From NCBI GenBank assembly GCA_022824395.1, contig JAJDZX010000124.1, positions 1 to 64,000 on the forward strand: a DNA stretch of 64,000 bases, read 5' to 3'. The stretch is from Alphaproteobacteria bacterium. GTDB lineage: Bacteria > Pseudomonadota > Alphaproteobacteria > TMED109. The translations under genes and the position numbers were made by a program. Of the stretch, positions 19,109 through 27,140 are shown piece after piece. The notes below the pieces were generated by a model. It saw nothing but the letters and a program-made list of their open reading frames with translations. It did not search any database and had not been told where the DNA came from. Position 1 is the first letter of the stretch, and each line of letters starts with the position of its first letter.

Positions 19109-19897
19109 CTACAGACTCATGCCGCCATCGAGAAAGAGGGTCTGCCCCGTCATGTAATCCGACGCGGCGGAGGCCAGATAGAGCGCGAGATAACCCACTT
19201 CGCACAACTCGCCGTGGCGCAGCAAGGGAACGCTGCGGGCGGCCATGTCCCTGGTCCGCTGCATCCCGTCGTCGCCGACCGTTACCGGGTCCGGAAAAAT
19301 GCCCGGCGCGATGCTGTTCACGTGCACCCCGTACGGCGCCCATTCAAGCGCCTGCGCCCGGGTGAAGCCGGCCAGACCGGTCTTGGCAATCGAGTAGACG
19401 ACCATGTCGCCGCCGCCTTGCCGGGCGGTCCAGGACGAAATGTTGATCACCTTGCCGGAACGCCGCTCCAGCATGTGCGGCCCGACGGCTCGGGTGCACA
19501 GTATTGCCTCGGTCAGATTGACGTCGATGACCAGGCTGAGTTCCTCGTCGGTCAGAGCTGGGGTCGCCTCCCCGGGCAAGGCCACCAGCGGTTTCCGAAT
19601 GGCGTCTCCCAGATTGTTGACCAGGACGTCAATCCGGCCAAAGGTCTCCATGACCGTATCGATCGCCTGTTGCACGCCGGCGTTCCTGGTGACATCCGCG
19701 ACCACCGGGACCACCCGACGGCCGCTGGTCTCTGCGATCTCGGCCGCGACGCCTTCGACGTAACGCGGAGTCAGGGAATTGATTGCCACGTCGGCGCCGG
19801 CTTCGGCCAGCACCTGGGCAATGCCTTTACCGATGCCGCGTCCGGCACCGGTGATCAACACCACTTTGTCGGTCACATCAAAGGCGTCTGGCAGCAT
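19109..19897 (-). CDS. SDR-family oxidoreductase
   Basis: 262 aa from ATG at 19897; an in-frame ATG at 19933 would add 12 residues. Classical SDR motifs: TGAGRGIG, NNLG, Ser in NISSWT, and Tyr-x3-Lys in YSIAKTG. The C-terminal GQTLFLDGGMSL is typical of FabG-like enzymes. NAD(P)-dependent; substrate unknown. Separate from the upstream coupled operon. Confidence 0.88.
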   Translation of the reverse strand: MLPDAFDVTDKVVLITGAGRGIGKGIAQVLAEAGADVAINSLTPRYVEGVAAEIAETSGRRVVPVVADVTRNAGVQQAIDTVMETFGRIDVLVNNLGDAIRKPLVALPGEATPALTDEELSLVIDVNLTEAILCTRAVGPHMLERRSGKVINISSWTARQGGGDMVVYSIAKTGLAGFTRAQALEWAPYGVHVNSIAPGIFPDPVTVGDDGMQRTRDMAARSVPLLRHGELCEVGYLALYLASAASDYMTGQTLFLDGGMSL

Positions 19898-20023
19898 GAC
19901 GGGTCTCGTTTTGGAAGGGTGTCGCCGCTCCACGGCCCGGAAATTGTGATTGTCGAACTTTGCGGCCAGGTGCGGCGGCCGTCGTCGGTCGCAGCGGGCG
20001 GTGCGGGCCGCGCACCCGCAAGG

Positions 20024-21007
20024 CTAGGGCATCAGGACCGTTGAACCGGTGGTCTTGCGCGCCTCGAGGTCGGTGTGGGCCTGAGCCGCATCACTCAGTC
20101 GGTAACGCTGGTTGATTTCGACTTTCAGGACGCCGTCGGCGATCAGGCCGAACAGTTCCGCAGCGTTGCGTGCGCGCGCCTCCGGATCCTTGACGAAATA
20201 GTACAGGCCGCCGCGGGTGACGTTTTGCGCCTTCATGGCCAGGCGGGCGGTATTCAAGGCCGGGGCCGGGCCAGACGACTGGCCAAACGACACCATCCAG
20301 CCACGATCGGCCAGGACGTCGATGCCCTTGTCGAAGGTGTCCTTGCCGACGGAGTCGTAGACTACGTTCACGCCTTTTCCGTCGGTGAGTTCGCGCACCG
20401 CTTCACCGAAATCGACCTCGCGATAAAGGATCGAGTGGTCACATCCATGAGCTTGGGCAAGCGCCGCCTTTTCTGCGGTGCCGACCGTGCCGATCACGGT
20501 GGCGCCAAGGTGCTTCGCCCATTGGCATACCAGCAGCCCGACGCCGCCGGCAGCGGCGTGCACCAGCGCTGTGTCGCCGGGCTTCACCTTGTACAGATCG
20601 CGCACCAGGTAGTGCGCGGTCAGTCCCTGAAGCGTGGAGGCCGCCGCGACCTCTTCAGTCGTGTGGTCATCCAGCTTGATCAGGCGACTGGCGTCGATCA
20701 GCCGCTGTTCCGCATAGCTGCCGCGGTGCATGCAATAGGACACGCGGTCGCCGACCGCGAGACCGGCCACGTCAGGCCCGACCTCCTCGATGACGCCGGC
20801 GCCTTCCATGCCCAGAACGACCGGAAAATCCTTCATGGGATAGCCGCCGGACCGCTGTTGAACGTCGATATAGTTCAGCCCGACCGCGGTATGCCGGAGG
20901 CGCACTTCACCCGTGCCCGGATCGCCGATGGACACGTCTTCCCAGCGCATCACGTTGGGCCCGCCGGTCTGGTGAATTCGGATTGCTTTGACGGTTTTTG
21001 CGCTCAA
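20024..21007 (-). CDS. Quinone oxidoreductase / zinc-less alcohol dehydrogenase family
   Basis: About 327 aa. MDR-superfamily enzyme of the QOR type: N-terminal KAIRIHQTGGPNVMRWEDV, GroES-like domain, and NADPH-binding AAAGGVGLLVCQWAKHLGA. It lacks zinc-ligand cysteines. Reduces quinones or alpha,beta-unsaturated carbonyls. A TTG at 21007 is preceded at good distance by GGAAGG. The alternative GTG at 21016 abuts that site and is less likely. Divergent from the broken hydratase gene. Confidence 0.85.
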   Translation of the reverse strand: MSAKTVKAIRIHQTGGPNVMRWEDVSIGDPGTGEVRLRHTAVGLNYIDVQQRSGGYPMKDFPVVLGMEGAGVIEEVGPDVAGLAVGDRVSYCMHRGSYAEQRLIDASRLIKLDDHTTEEVAAASTLQGLTAHYLVRDLYKVKPGDTALVHAAAGGVGLLVCQWAKHLGATVIGTVGTAEKAALAQAHGCDHSILYREVDFGEAVRELTDGKGVNVVYDSVGKDTFDKGIDVLADRGWMVSFGQSSGPAPALNTARLAMKAQNVTRGGLYYFVKDPEARARNAAELFGLIADGVLKVEINQRYRLSDAAQAHTDLEARKTTGSTVLMP

Positions 21008-21095
21008 GGTTCTCACCTTCCGACAGCACCAGATTACTGGCCGAGCGGCCCTAATCTAGCTTCCCTTACCTCCAGCCAAAGCAGGTATCGTCATC

Positions 21096-21965
21096 ATGGC
21101 CAACCAGATCACTGTAGTCCCGCTTCTGGTGGCTGCGGGAATGCTCCTCCCCGCTCTTGGCGCGATGGCCTGTCCCGACGACCAAATCGTCGCTGCGACC
21201 GCCGAGGCCTTTCGCACGAAGACTCCTGGACCGGGGTTCCCCGACGGCACATCTCTGGAGGACGGCGACTGCGCTCAAGGCAAGTACCTGGCATTGCTTG
21301 CGGAGGAACTGGGTGAACGGGCGGGGTACAAGGCCGGCCTGACCAATCTGGCACTGCAAGAGCGATTCGGCGCTACCGAACCGGTCGGCGGCGTGCTGTT
21401 CGGGTCAATGTTGCTGCCATCGGGATCCGAGTTCGAGGCGGAGTTTGGCGTTCGGTCGGTTTACGAGGCCGACCTCATCATCACGGTCGCCGACGAACGG
21501 ATCAACGAGGCGCGTACACCGGAGGAAGCCGTCCGTTAACTGGGCGAAGTCATCCCATTCGTTGAATTGCTGGATCTGCTCGTAGCCGAAGGTGAGCCGC
21601 TCAACCTTGCGACGATCGTCGGCTACAACGTGGTGTCGCGCTAAGGCGTAGTGGGCGAGGGCATTCCCGTTGAGCCGACGCCGGCGTTCATCGAGGCGCT
21701 CGGGGATATGGAGTCCGTCACACTCGACGACACGGGCAGAGAAATCCAGCGCGCCAAGGGCACCACGATGATGGGCCATCCGTTGAACGTTCTGTTGTGG
21801 CTCGTCGAGCACGTCGGCGCCCAGGGGCAGCGGTTGCAGGCCGGGGATGTCCTCAGCCTGGGTGCGATCGGAACCTTCCACTCGACGGAAGCGGGGCGCA
21901 CCATCGCCGTGCGTTACACGGGGCTCCCGGGCGGTGACTCCGAGGCTGTCGTCACGTTTCGCTGA
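21096..21965 (+). pseudogene. 2-keto-4-pentenoate hydratase-like gene with two in-frame TAA codons
   Basis: One reading frame of 290 codons runs from ATG 21096 to TGA 21965 and is broken only by TAA at 21537-21539 and TAA at 21642-21644. The three pieces together read as a complete fumarylacetoacetate-hydrolase-fold hydratase of the MhpD/DmpE type, for example QERFGATEPVGGVLFGSM, GEVIPFVELLDLLVAEGE and MMGHPLNVLLWLVEHVG. The N-terminus has a signal peptide or lipoprotein-like leader (GMLLPALGAMAC). There are no frameshifts or deletions, so the decay is recent or the stops are sequencing errors or read through. Divergent from the quinone oxidoreductase. Confidence 0.8.
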
Positions 21966-22091
21966 GCGAAAACCGGAGCTTGGTCGGTTCTCCGGAGCGA
22001 GCGGAAGCGATGATGCGGCTTTGATTGCAGCCGAAGCCAAACGCTCAGCCGGTGCCATTTCGGATGACGTGATCCCGGTGCGGCCGAGTGG

Positions 22092-22394
22092 TGGTGCCGC
22101 CGGAGTGAATTGAACACTCGACCCCACCCTTCGCACCACTGCCGCTTTCGCGACCGCCATCTGCGCCTGTCGCGGCGCATCCGGCGTTTGGTGGTCCGGA
22201 CCATCCCTTGACCCGCGAGGGGTCCCGCCCGTCTGGTCTCTACACCTTCTCGCGCAAGCGCGAGCTTGGCTCGGGATTGGCATGGGCCTCCTGGCCCGCA
22301 GCGTTCCCCGAATTTGAGCGGTTCAGCCCCGGCGATCGCTCGCCGGGCAGGCAATTCCTACCAAGGGTGTGCTCTACCACTGAGCTACGGCGGC
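22092..22394 (-). tRNA. tRNA-Thr (GGU) interrupted by a group I intron
   Basis: On the minus strand the 5' exon is 22394-22360 and the 3' exon 22131-22092, with a 228-nt intervening sequence. Joined, they give a 75-nt cloverleaf with CCA. Acceptor GCCGCCG / CGGCGGC, D-arm GCTC/GAGC, anticodon stem CACCC / GGGTG and T-stem GAGTG / CACTC are all perfect. The loop is TTGGTAA with anticodon GGT (22362-22360). The 5' exon ends in the U of position 36 and the 3' exon starts at A37. The junction is read from base pairing; up to 1-2 nt of ambiguity exists from the repeated A/G residues. No other tRNA-Thr(GGU) is seen in the window. Confidence 0.93.
22132..22359 (-). ncRNA. Group I self-splicing intron in tRNA-Thr anticodon loop
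   Basis: 228 nt, no ORF. Core strands line up with the Azoarcus tRNA-Ile group I intron (IC3 type). P3: CCGCTC pairs with GA..GCGG. P4: the CGGGG strand pairs with the TCCCG strand. The joining segment CCGAGCCAAGCT is present. The P7 region reads GGTGTAGAGACCAGACGG with GACCA pairing later TGGTC, whereas Azoarcus has GACUA/UAGUC: a compensatory change. The 5' exon ends in U, which can form the conserved U-G pair with GCC about 7 nt into the intron (GGU/GCC P1). A strong P2 hairpin (GCCCGGCG/CGCCGGGGC) follows. The intron ends in G. It should be excised by guanosine-initiated splicing during tRNA maturation. Confidence 0.9.
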
Positions 22395-22770
22395 AATGAC
22401 GGCGAGCACCACGACCCGCAGCCATATCGAAGCCTAACATGGCTAGGGCGCCGGCGTCATGCGATCGTGATTTAACGCTCCTGCACGAACTGCGACCGCC
22501 TTCTTGACTCGTGTAGGTTGAATCGCCGCACGGAGACGAGCGGAAGATAAGGAGAAGGCGAGCGCCCGCTAAAGCCTTCCCCCGAACAGGGGCAGCAGCG
22601 AGAAAGCGTTGTTGCCTGATCCTCCTGGCTTGAGCGAATCCCACTCGTCTTCGTTGGAGGTGAAGAGCCCCCGCTGTGCTCGAGGCTCTGATTCGCCGTT
22701 TCGTTTGGTAGTGGCGATGGGGTAGGTCACCGGAACGTGGCCCAAACGTCGCGGTAAAGGAACATCGTCA
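22395..22770. other. Intergenic between tRNA-Thr and porin regulatory region
   Basis: Should hold the tRNA-Thr promoter (minus strand, near 22400-22460). No convincing gene on either strand. The rest shows no feature I recognise. Confidence 0.4.
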
Positions 22771-22848
22771 ATAATGCGAATAAGAATGCGTTGCATTCGC
22801 GTTGTATCTGTGATAGTGAAAATGCGAATGCGAGTCATTCTTACTCGC
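22771..22848 (+). promoter_or_regulatory. Two Fur-like palindromic sites upstream of porin
   Basis: Two AT-richer palindromic clusters precede the porin start. Site 1 has GAATGC-GTT-GCATTC at 22784-22798 nested within GCGAAT...ATTCGC (22776-22800). Site 2 has GAATG-CGAGT-CATTC at 22826-22840 overlapping GCGAGT...ACTCGC (22830-22848). The GCGAAT/ATTCGC pattern resembles proteobacterial Fur boxes. That would make the porin-FMN-PepSY genes iron-repressed. Assignment to Fur rather than another Fur-family repressor (Zur, Mur, Irr) is inference. Confidence 0.5.
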
Positions 22849-22865
22849 GGTACTGGGGTACCATC

Positions 22866-24116
22866 ATGAATACAATTCCGATCTTGCCCGCGACGTGCCG
22901 CGGCGCTGCGGTCGGCGCGGTGTGTGCCATCGTGATTGCGTTCGCGGGGGGCAGTGCTGCTGCGCAGGAGCTGCCGTCGACTGAGGAAATGTGGCGGATC
23001 ATCCAGCAGCAACAGCAGGAGATCGAGGCATTGAAGGAAAGGATCGGTGCTGGCGAGGCGCAGGTCGAGGAGACGACCCAGGCGATTGAGGCAGTGGTCG
23101 AATCCATGGATGCCGGAACAGCGGGAACCGGTTGGTGGGACCGCACCCAGATCGGTGGCTACGGCGAACTGCATTACAACATCAAAGAGGACTCATTGGA
23201 CAGGGTCGATTTTCACCGATACGTCCTGTTCTTCGGCCACGACTTCAACGCGACGACCCGGATGTTCTCCGAGTTCGAGCTCGAGCACTCGCTGGCCGGC
23301 GAGGGCAAGCCCGGCGAGGTCGAACTCGAACAGGCTTACATCGAGCGTGACTTCAGCGACTCCGTCACCGGGCGGGCCGGCATCATGCTGATGCCCGTGG
23401 GTCTCCTCAACGAAGTCCACGAGCCGCCGACCTTCTACGGCGTTGAGCGCAACAGGATCGAGAACGTCATCGTACCGACCACGTGGTGGGAAGCCGGCGT
23501 CTCCGGCACGATGACTACGGAGGCCGGCGTCCAGGTCGATGTGATGCTCCACAGCGGCCTCAAGGTGCCGACGGACAGCTTCAAGATCCGGAGCGGTCGT
23601 GGAAAGGTTGCGAACCACGACTTCGAAGACGGGGCTCTGACCGGTCGGATCCGCTACACGGGAATGCCCGGGGTCGAACTGGCCGCCGCGCTGCAGCATC
23701 AGGCGGACCTCACGCAAGGTAGCGACGCGAGCGGCACCCTGATCGTGGCCAACGCGGACGTGACCCGGCCGATCTCCGATTCGATGTCGTTGGGGCTGCG
23801 GGCACTCTACGCAGGTTGGGAGATCGACGGCGATGAAGCCGCAGCGCTCGGGGCTGACTCCCAGAACGGATGGTACCTCGAGCCGTCGGTCCGGATGGCC
23901 CTGGGCGGCGATGAATCGGTTGGTTTCTTTGCCCGCTACGAGACGTGGGACACCAGGGCCGGCAACAGCGCCGACACCGAGGAGAACCAGTGGGTCGTGG
24001 GGATCAACTACTGGCTGCACCCCAACGCCGTGCTGAAGGCCGACTACGCGACGCTCGAGAAGCCCGGCTCGGAAGACGCGAGCACGCTGAGCCTGGGCGT
24101 CGGCTACCAGTTCTAG
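22866..24116 (+). CDS. Outer-membrane porin (OprP/O-like)
   Basis: 416 aa from ATG 22866, with signal peptide (GGSAAAQE), a short coiled-coil segment (about residues 30-70, rich in Gln/Glu) and a beta-barrel of alternating residues ending in the outer-membrane signature GVGYQF. Resembles phosphate-selective/OprP-type trimeric porins that carry a periplasmic coiled coil. First gene of a porin-FMN-PepSY unit preceded by Fur-like palindromes, so a role in uptake of an iron-related or other scarce solute is inferred, not shown. Confidence 0.82.
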   Translation: MNTIPILPATCRGAAVGAVCAIVIAFAGGSAAAQELPSTEEMWRIIQQQQQEIEALKERIGAGEAQVEETTQAIEAVVESMDAGTAGTGWWDRTQIGGYGELHYNIKEDSLDRVDFHRYVLFFGHDFNATTRMFSEFELEHSLAGEGKPGEVELEQAYIERDFSDSVTGRAGIMLMPVGLLNEVHEPPTFYGVERNRIENVIVPTTWWEAGVSGTMTTEAGVQVDVMLHSGLKVPTDSFKIRSGRGKVANHDFEDGALTGRIRYTGMPGVELAAALQHQADLTQGSDASGTLIVANADVTRPISDSMSLGLRALYAGWEIDGDEAAALGADSQNGWYLEPSVRMALGGDESVGFFARYETWDTRAGNSADTEENQWVVGINYWLHPNAVLKADYATLEKPGSEDASTLSLGVGYQF

Positions 24117-24120
24117 GCAA

Positions 24121-24693
24121 ATGGGTTCGACGGCCCGCAGCCTGGCCTGCGGGCCGTCGTCCCCATTCCGGATCGCCTTGTCGCTTGCCGCCGGAATCCT
24201 GTCGGCTGTCCCCGCATGCGCGCTGGCCGAAGACATTTATCTCCCGCCGGCCGACTTCGTGGATTTGGCATTCGACGGCGAGCCGCCTTCCAGCAAGAAC
24301 CTCTGGCTGAGAGGCGGCATTCAGGACGACATCACGACCATTCTTGGCCACCGGTATGGCGGGTTGCGCATCAAGTACTGGCGGCACGGAGGTCGCACCG
24401 CCTGGATCCTGGAGGAGATCGGGAAGTACGAGCCGATCACCGCGGGGTTCATCGTCGATGACGGCAGGCTCGCCGAAATTCGAATCCTCATCTATCGTGA
24501 ATCCCATGGCTGGGAAGTTCGGTATCCGTTCTTTACCGATCAGTTTCGCGGCCTTGAGTTGAACGAGAACCGGCGCTTGGCCGGACCGATCGACGGAATC
24601 TCCGGCGCCACCCTGTCGGTCTCGTCGATTACCCGGCTGGCCGCTCTCGCCCTGTTTCTGGACGCGCGAGTTGCCGCCGATGCCGGAGGCTAA
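24121..24693 (+). CDS. Exported FMN-binding domain protein
   Basis: 190 aa with a signal peptide (hydrophobic ALSLAAGILSAVPACALA). The C-terminal FMN-binding domain carries D158-GISGA-T164, the ApbE flavinylation motif (Dxx[S/T]GAT), predicting covalent FMN on Thr164. Extracytosolic flavinylated proteins of this sort shuttle electrons. The gene begins 4 nt after the porin, and its 5' end overlaps a 13-bp hairpin, so the true start could be further in. It overlaps the PepSY gene by 14 nt, suggesting the two proteins form one redox unit. Confidence 0.85.
   Translation: MGSTARSLACGPSSPFRIALSLAAGILSAVPACALAEDIYLPPADFVDLAFDGEPPSSKNLWLRGGIQDDITTILGHRYGGLRIKYWRHGGRTAWILEEIGKYEPITAGFIVDDGRLAEIRILIYRESHGWEVRYPFFTDQFRGLELNENRRLAGPIDGISGATLSVSSITRLAALALFLDARVAADAGG
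24128..24159 (+). other. 13-bp GC-rich hairpin after porin stop
   Basis: Perfect inverted repeat CGACGGCCCGCAG / CTGCGGGCCGTCG with a 6-nt loop, 11 nt past the porin stop and inside the 5' end of the FMN-binding gene. No U-run follows. It could act as a 3'-end stabiliser or attenuator lowering downstream expression relative to the porin. Confidence 0.6.
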
Positions 24694-25459
24694 CGGAGCC
24701 AGGGCAAATTCTAGGAAGCGCTGGCGCCGGTGGGCGGCGACGGCACGCATCTGGCATCGCCGCATTGGACTGGCGATCGCGGCACTCGTGGCGGTGTTGG
24801 CGATCACCGGGCTGCTGCTGAACCACGGCGACCGTCTGGGCCTGGACCGAATCAAGGTCGTGACCGGCTGGGTGGTCGACTGGTATGGGCTGACGCCGGT
24901 CAACGACCCCGTCCACTTCCGTGCCGGCGAACATTGGGTGAGCTGGATCGACGGGGCGGTTTACGCGAACGGGAGGAGGGTCGGCGAAGCCAGGGGAGTG
25001 GCCCGGGGCGCCGTCGCGCTCGACTCACTGGTCGCGATGGCGACATCGGAGGCCCTCGTGGTCTTCACCGGTGACGGAGAGCTGGTCGAGCGCCTGGGTA
25101 CGTCGTTCCTGCCTGGTGCCATCGCGCGCGTCGGGACGGCGGCATCCCTGGACCGGATCGTCATTCGCACGCCGGAAGGCCAGTTCGCCAGCGATACCGA
25201 TCTGTTGACGTGGAGTCCGTTCGAGGATGAAGTTGTCTGGTCCCAGACCGGCACTCCGACCGAAGCGGTGCTGAACGTGCAGCTGGCGGCCTACCGGGGA
25301 CAGGGATTGCCGCTTAGCCGCGTCCTGCTTGACCTGCATTCGGGTCGGTTATTCGGATCAGTTGGGGCAGCCGTGATGGATGCGGCGGCGATCTTCCTGC
25401 TCGTGCTGGTTGCCACCGGGATCGTGAACTGGGCCGGTTTCCGGAGACCTCGCCGGTAG
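24680..25459 (+). CDS. PepSY-associated membrane protein
   Basis: 259 aa from ATG 24680. An N-terminal membrane helix is preceded by basic residues and WHRRIG (about residues 25-48), then a periplasmic domain, then a second membrane helix (AAIFLLVLVATGIVNWAGF). This two-helix plus periplasmic layout is that of PepSY-domain membrane proteins, several of which bind haem and pass electrons to flavinylated partners. Overlap with the FMN-binding gene supports a membrane electron-transfer pair, possibly a periplasmic (ferric) reductase; the substrate is inferred only. Confidence 0.78.
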   Translation: MPEANGARANSRKRWRRWAATARIWHRRIGLAIAALVAVLAITGLLLNHGDRLGLDRIKVVTGWVVDWYGLTPVNDPVHFRAGEHWVSWIDGAVYANGRRVGEARGVARGAVALDSLVAMATSEALVVFTGDGELVERLGTSFLPGAIARVGTAASLDRIVIRTPEGQFASDTDLLTWSPFEDEVVWSQTGTPTEAVLNVQLAAYRGQGLPLSRVLLDLHSGRLFGSVGAAVMDAAAIFLLVLVATGIVNWAGFRRPRR

Positions 25460-25550
25460 GCGCCTGTCTCCGTGCCCGGCTCCCTGTCAGCTGATGCGCC
25501 GCTTGCCGTCAAGGATCGGGGTGTTGTCGGCAGGACGCGGCAGCCGAGGT

Positions 25551-25976
25551 TCAGCCACCGAGGATCGCAAACCCTTCACGGGAGGCGGCCTCGTTCAGCC
25601 TGGCGTCAAAGCTGATGAAGCCGATGCTCGCTGGATCGTCGTCAGCTGCTGCCAGCGCGGCCGCCAGCTGCAGGGCGTCGGCGGCACGAAGCGGGTGCAC
25701 TCGAAGCAGTCGCATGGCGACGCTTTTGACCCGCTGGTCAGGCTGGACTTCGTACCAGGTTTGCGACAGTGCCCGGAGGCGCTCGAGGAGGCTTGAGACC
25801 TCGGTCAGCGTGAGGCTTCCCTCCCGTTCCCGCCGGGCAAGTGCCGCGGCATATTCGACCGTGGCGCCCCACCAGACCGCCATTCGGTCATCCCGCTCCA
25901 ACATTCGGACGGCAAGCTGTCGGTGAAGTTCGTCAACCTCGAGAGCGATGAGACCCGACGTGTCCCAGAAGTTCAC
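25551..25976 (-). CDS. vapC: PIN-domain toxin (VapC-like)
   Basis: 141 aa PIN ribonuclease. Acidic residues expected at the Mg site are visible in the N-terminal WDTSGL, VEYAA, LRAADALQLA and FISFDARL. Such toxins cut tRNA or other RNA when free of antitoxin. The start overlaps the antitoxin stop by 4 nt, and antitoxin precedes toxin, the normal order. Confidence 0.9.
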   Translation of the reverse strand: MNFWDTSGLIALEVDELHRQLAVRMLERDDRMAVWWGATVEYAAALARREREGSLTLTEVSSLLERLRALSQTWYEVQPDQRVKSVAMRLLRVHPLRAADALQLAAALAAADDDPASIGFISFDARLNEAASREGFAILGG

Positions 25977-26308
25977 CGGCGGCCGTCTCGTCGTTCTTCA
26001 GAACGTTCTTCGAGCAGGGCGTCCAGGATTCGGGCGCCCGTGGCGAACGGCTCGCCAAGTACGTTCAAGGGGCTCTCGGGACTGCGCCGCGACAGGGTTC
26101 CGGCGCGCTCCAACCGAGCGATCCTCGCGCTTTCGTCGACATCGTCGGTTTCGGGCGTGTTTTCCGGGCCCCGTGCGACCGGGACAATGCGGGCGACCGG
26201 AATTCTGCGGTCGAGAACCAGCACCGATTCCCCCGACCGGACCCGCCGGAGATAGGCGCTTAGCCCATTTTTTACTTGAGAGATGGTGGCCCGGATCAAA
26301 TCAGCCAT
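25973..26308 (-). CDS. Phd/YefM-type antitoxin
   Basis: 111 aa. N-terminal Phd-like DNA-binding fold (MADLIRATISQVKNGLSAYL, then GESVLVLDRRIPVARIVP) and a charged, flexible C-terminal tail that would wrap the PIN toxin. A GGCTAAG direct repeat upstream (about 26325-26355) may be part of its operator. Confidence 0.85.
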   Translation of the reverse strand: MADLIRATISQVKNGLSAYLRRVRSGESVLVLDRRIPVARIVPVARGPENTPETDDVDESARIARLERAGTLSRRSPESPLNVLGEPFATGARILDALLEERSEERRDGRR

Positions 26309-26416
26309 CCTTCATGCATATTGAAGGCTAAGTTAGCTATATTGCCCAGGCTAAGCAAGCGTAATCAATGCGCAAGTGGCGGCGGGCTCCTTGCAGTCGG
26401 TCCGTCGGGCCTCGGT

Positions 26417-27139
26417 TCAGCGCCCAACTACGTTGCCGATGCCTCCCGCCGGCTGTTCACGAAGGTGGGCAGACAGGCGGCGCTCAAGGCGACGTGACAC
26501 CAGAACGAATGTGTAGGTGATCACGAGGTAAATCAGGCCTGCCGTGATGTAGAGCTTATAGGGCTCGAAACTCTGGGCCACGATGATCCTGGCCACGCCG
26601 GTGAGGTCGAGCAGGGTGATGATCGAGACGAGGGACGTTGCCTGCAGCAGGAACACAGCCTCATTGGTATAGGCGGGCAGCGCCAGGCGGAGGGCCTTCG
26701 GCAGGATGATCCGGCGGAAGAGCAGCAGGCCGGACATGCCAAGCGAACGCGCCGCCTCCACTTCGCCGCGTGGCACCACGAGCATGGCGCCACGCAGGAT
26801 TTCGGCCGTGTACGCGGCAGTGTTCAGCGTGAGCGTGAAAACCGCACAGAAATAGGCTTCCCGGAACAGGAACCAGACGCCCACCTGGTCGAGAAACGGC
26901 TGGAACTGGCCCGAGCCGTAGTAGACGAGAAACAGCTGAACCAGGAGCGGTGTGCCGCGGAAGTACAGCATGTAGACATAGGCGGGCACCCGGAGCATTC
27001 GTCGGGGCGTAAGGCGAGCCATCGCCACGGGGACGGCCAGGCAGAAGCCGGCCAGGAGGCTCAGGAAAGTGATTTCGAGCGTGAGGACCGCGCCCTCGAG
27101 GAGGCGGGGGAGGCTTTCCCAGACGATCGCGAGGTCCAT
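26417..27139 (-). CDS. Polar amino-acid ABC transporter permease (HisM-type)
   Basis: 240 aa, five to six membrane helices, with the EAA-type cytoplasmic loop (GEVEAARSLGMSGLLLFRRIILPKALR). ATG at 27139 starts 1 nt after the stop of the companion permease, giving a heteromeric permease pair. Imports polar or basic amino acids with the adjacent ATPase and binding protein. Confidence 0.92.
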   Translation of the reverse strand: MDLAIVWESLPRLLEGAVLTLEITFLSLLAGFCLAVPVAMARLTPRRMLRVPAYVYMLYFRGTPLLVQLFLVYYGSGQFQPFLDQVGVWFLFREAYFCAVFTLTLNTAAYTAEILRGAMLVVPRGEVEAARSLGMSGLLLFRRIILPKALRLALPAYTNEAVFLLQATSLVSIITLLDLTGVARIIVAQSFEPYKLYITAGLIYLVITYTFVLVSRRLERRLSAHLREQPAGGIGNVVGR

Positions 27140-27140
27140 C

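Noticed and set aside
21537-21644. Stop-codon reassignment or programmed readthrough in the hydratase
   Set aside because: All other genes end normally at TAA/TAG/TGA and no readthrough signal is evident; loss of function is simpler.
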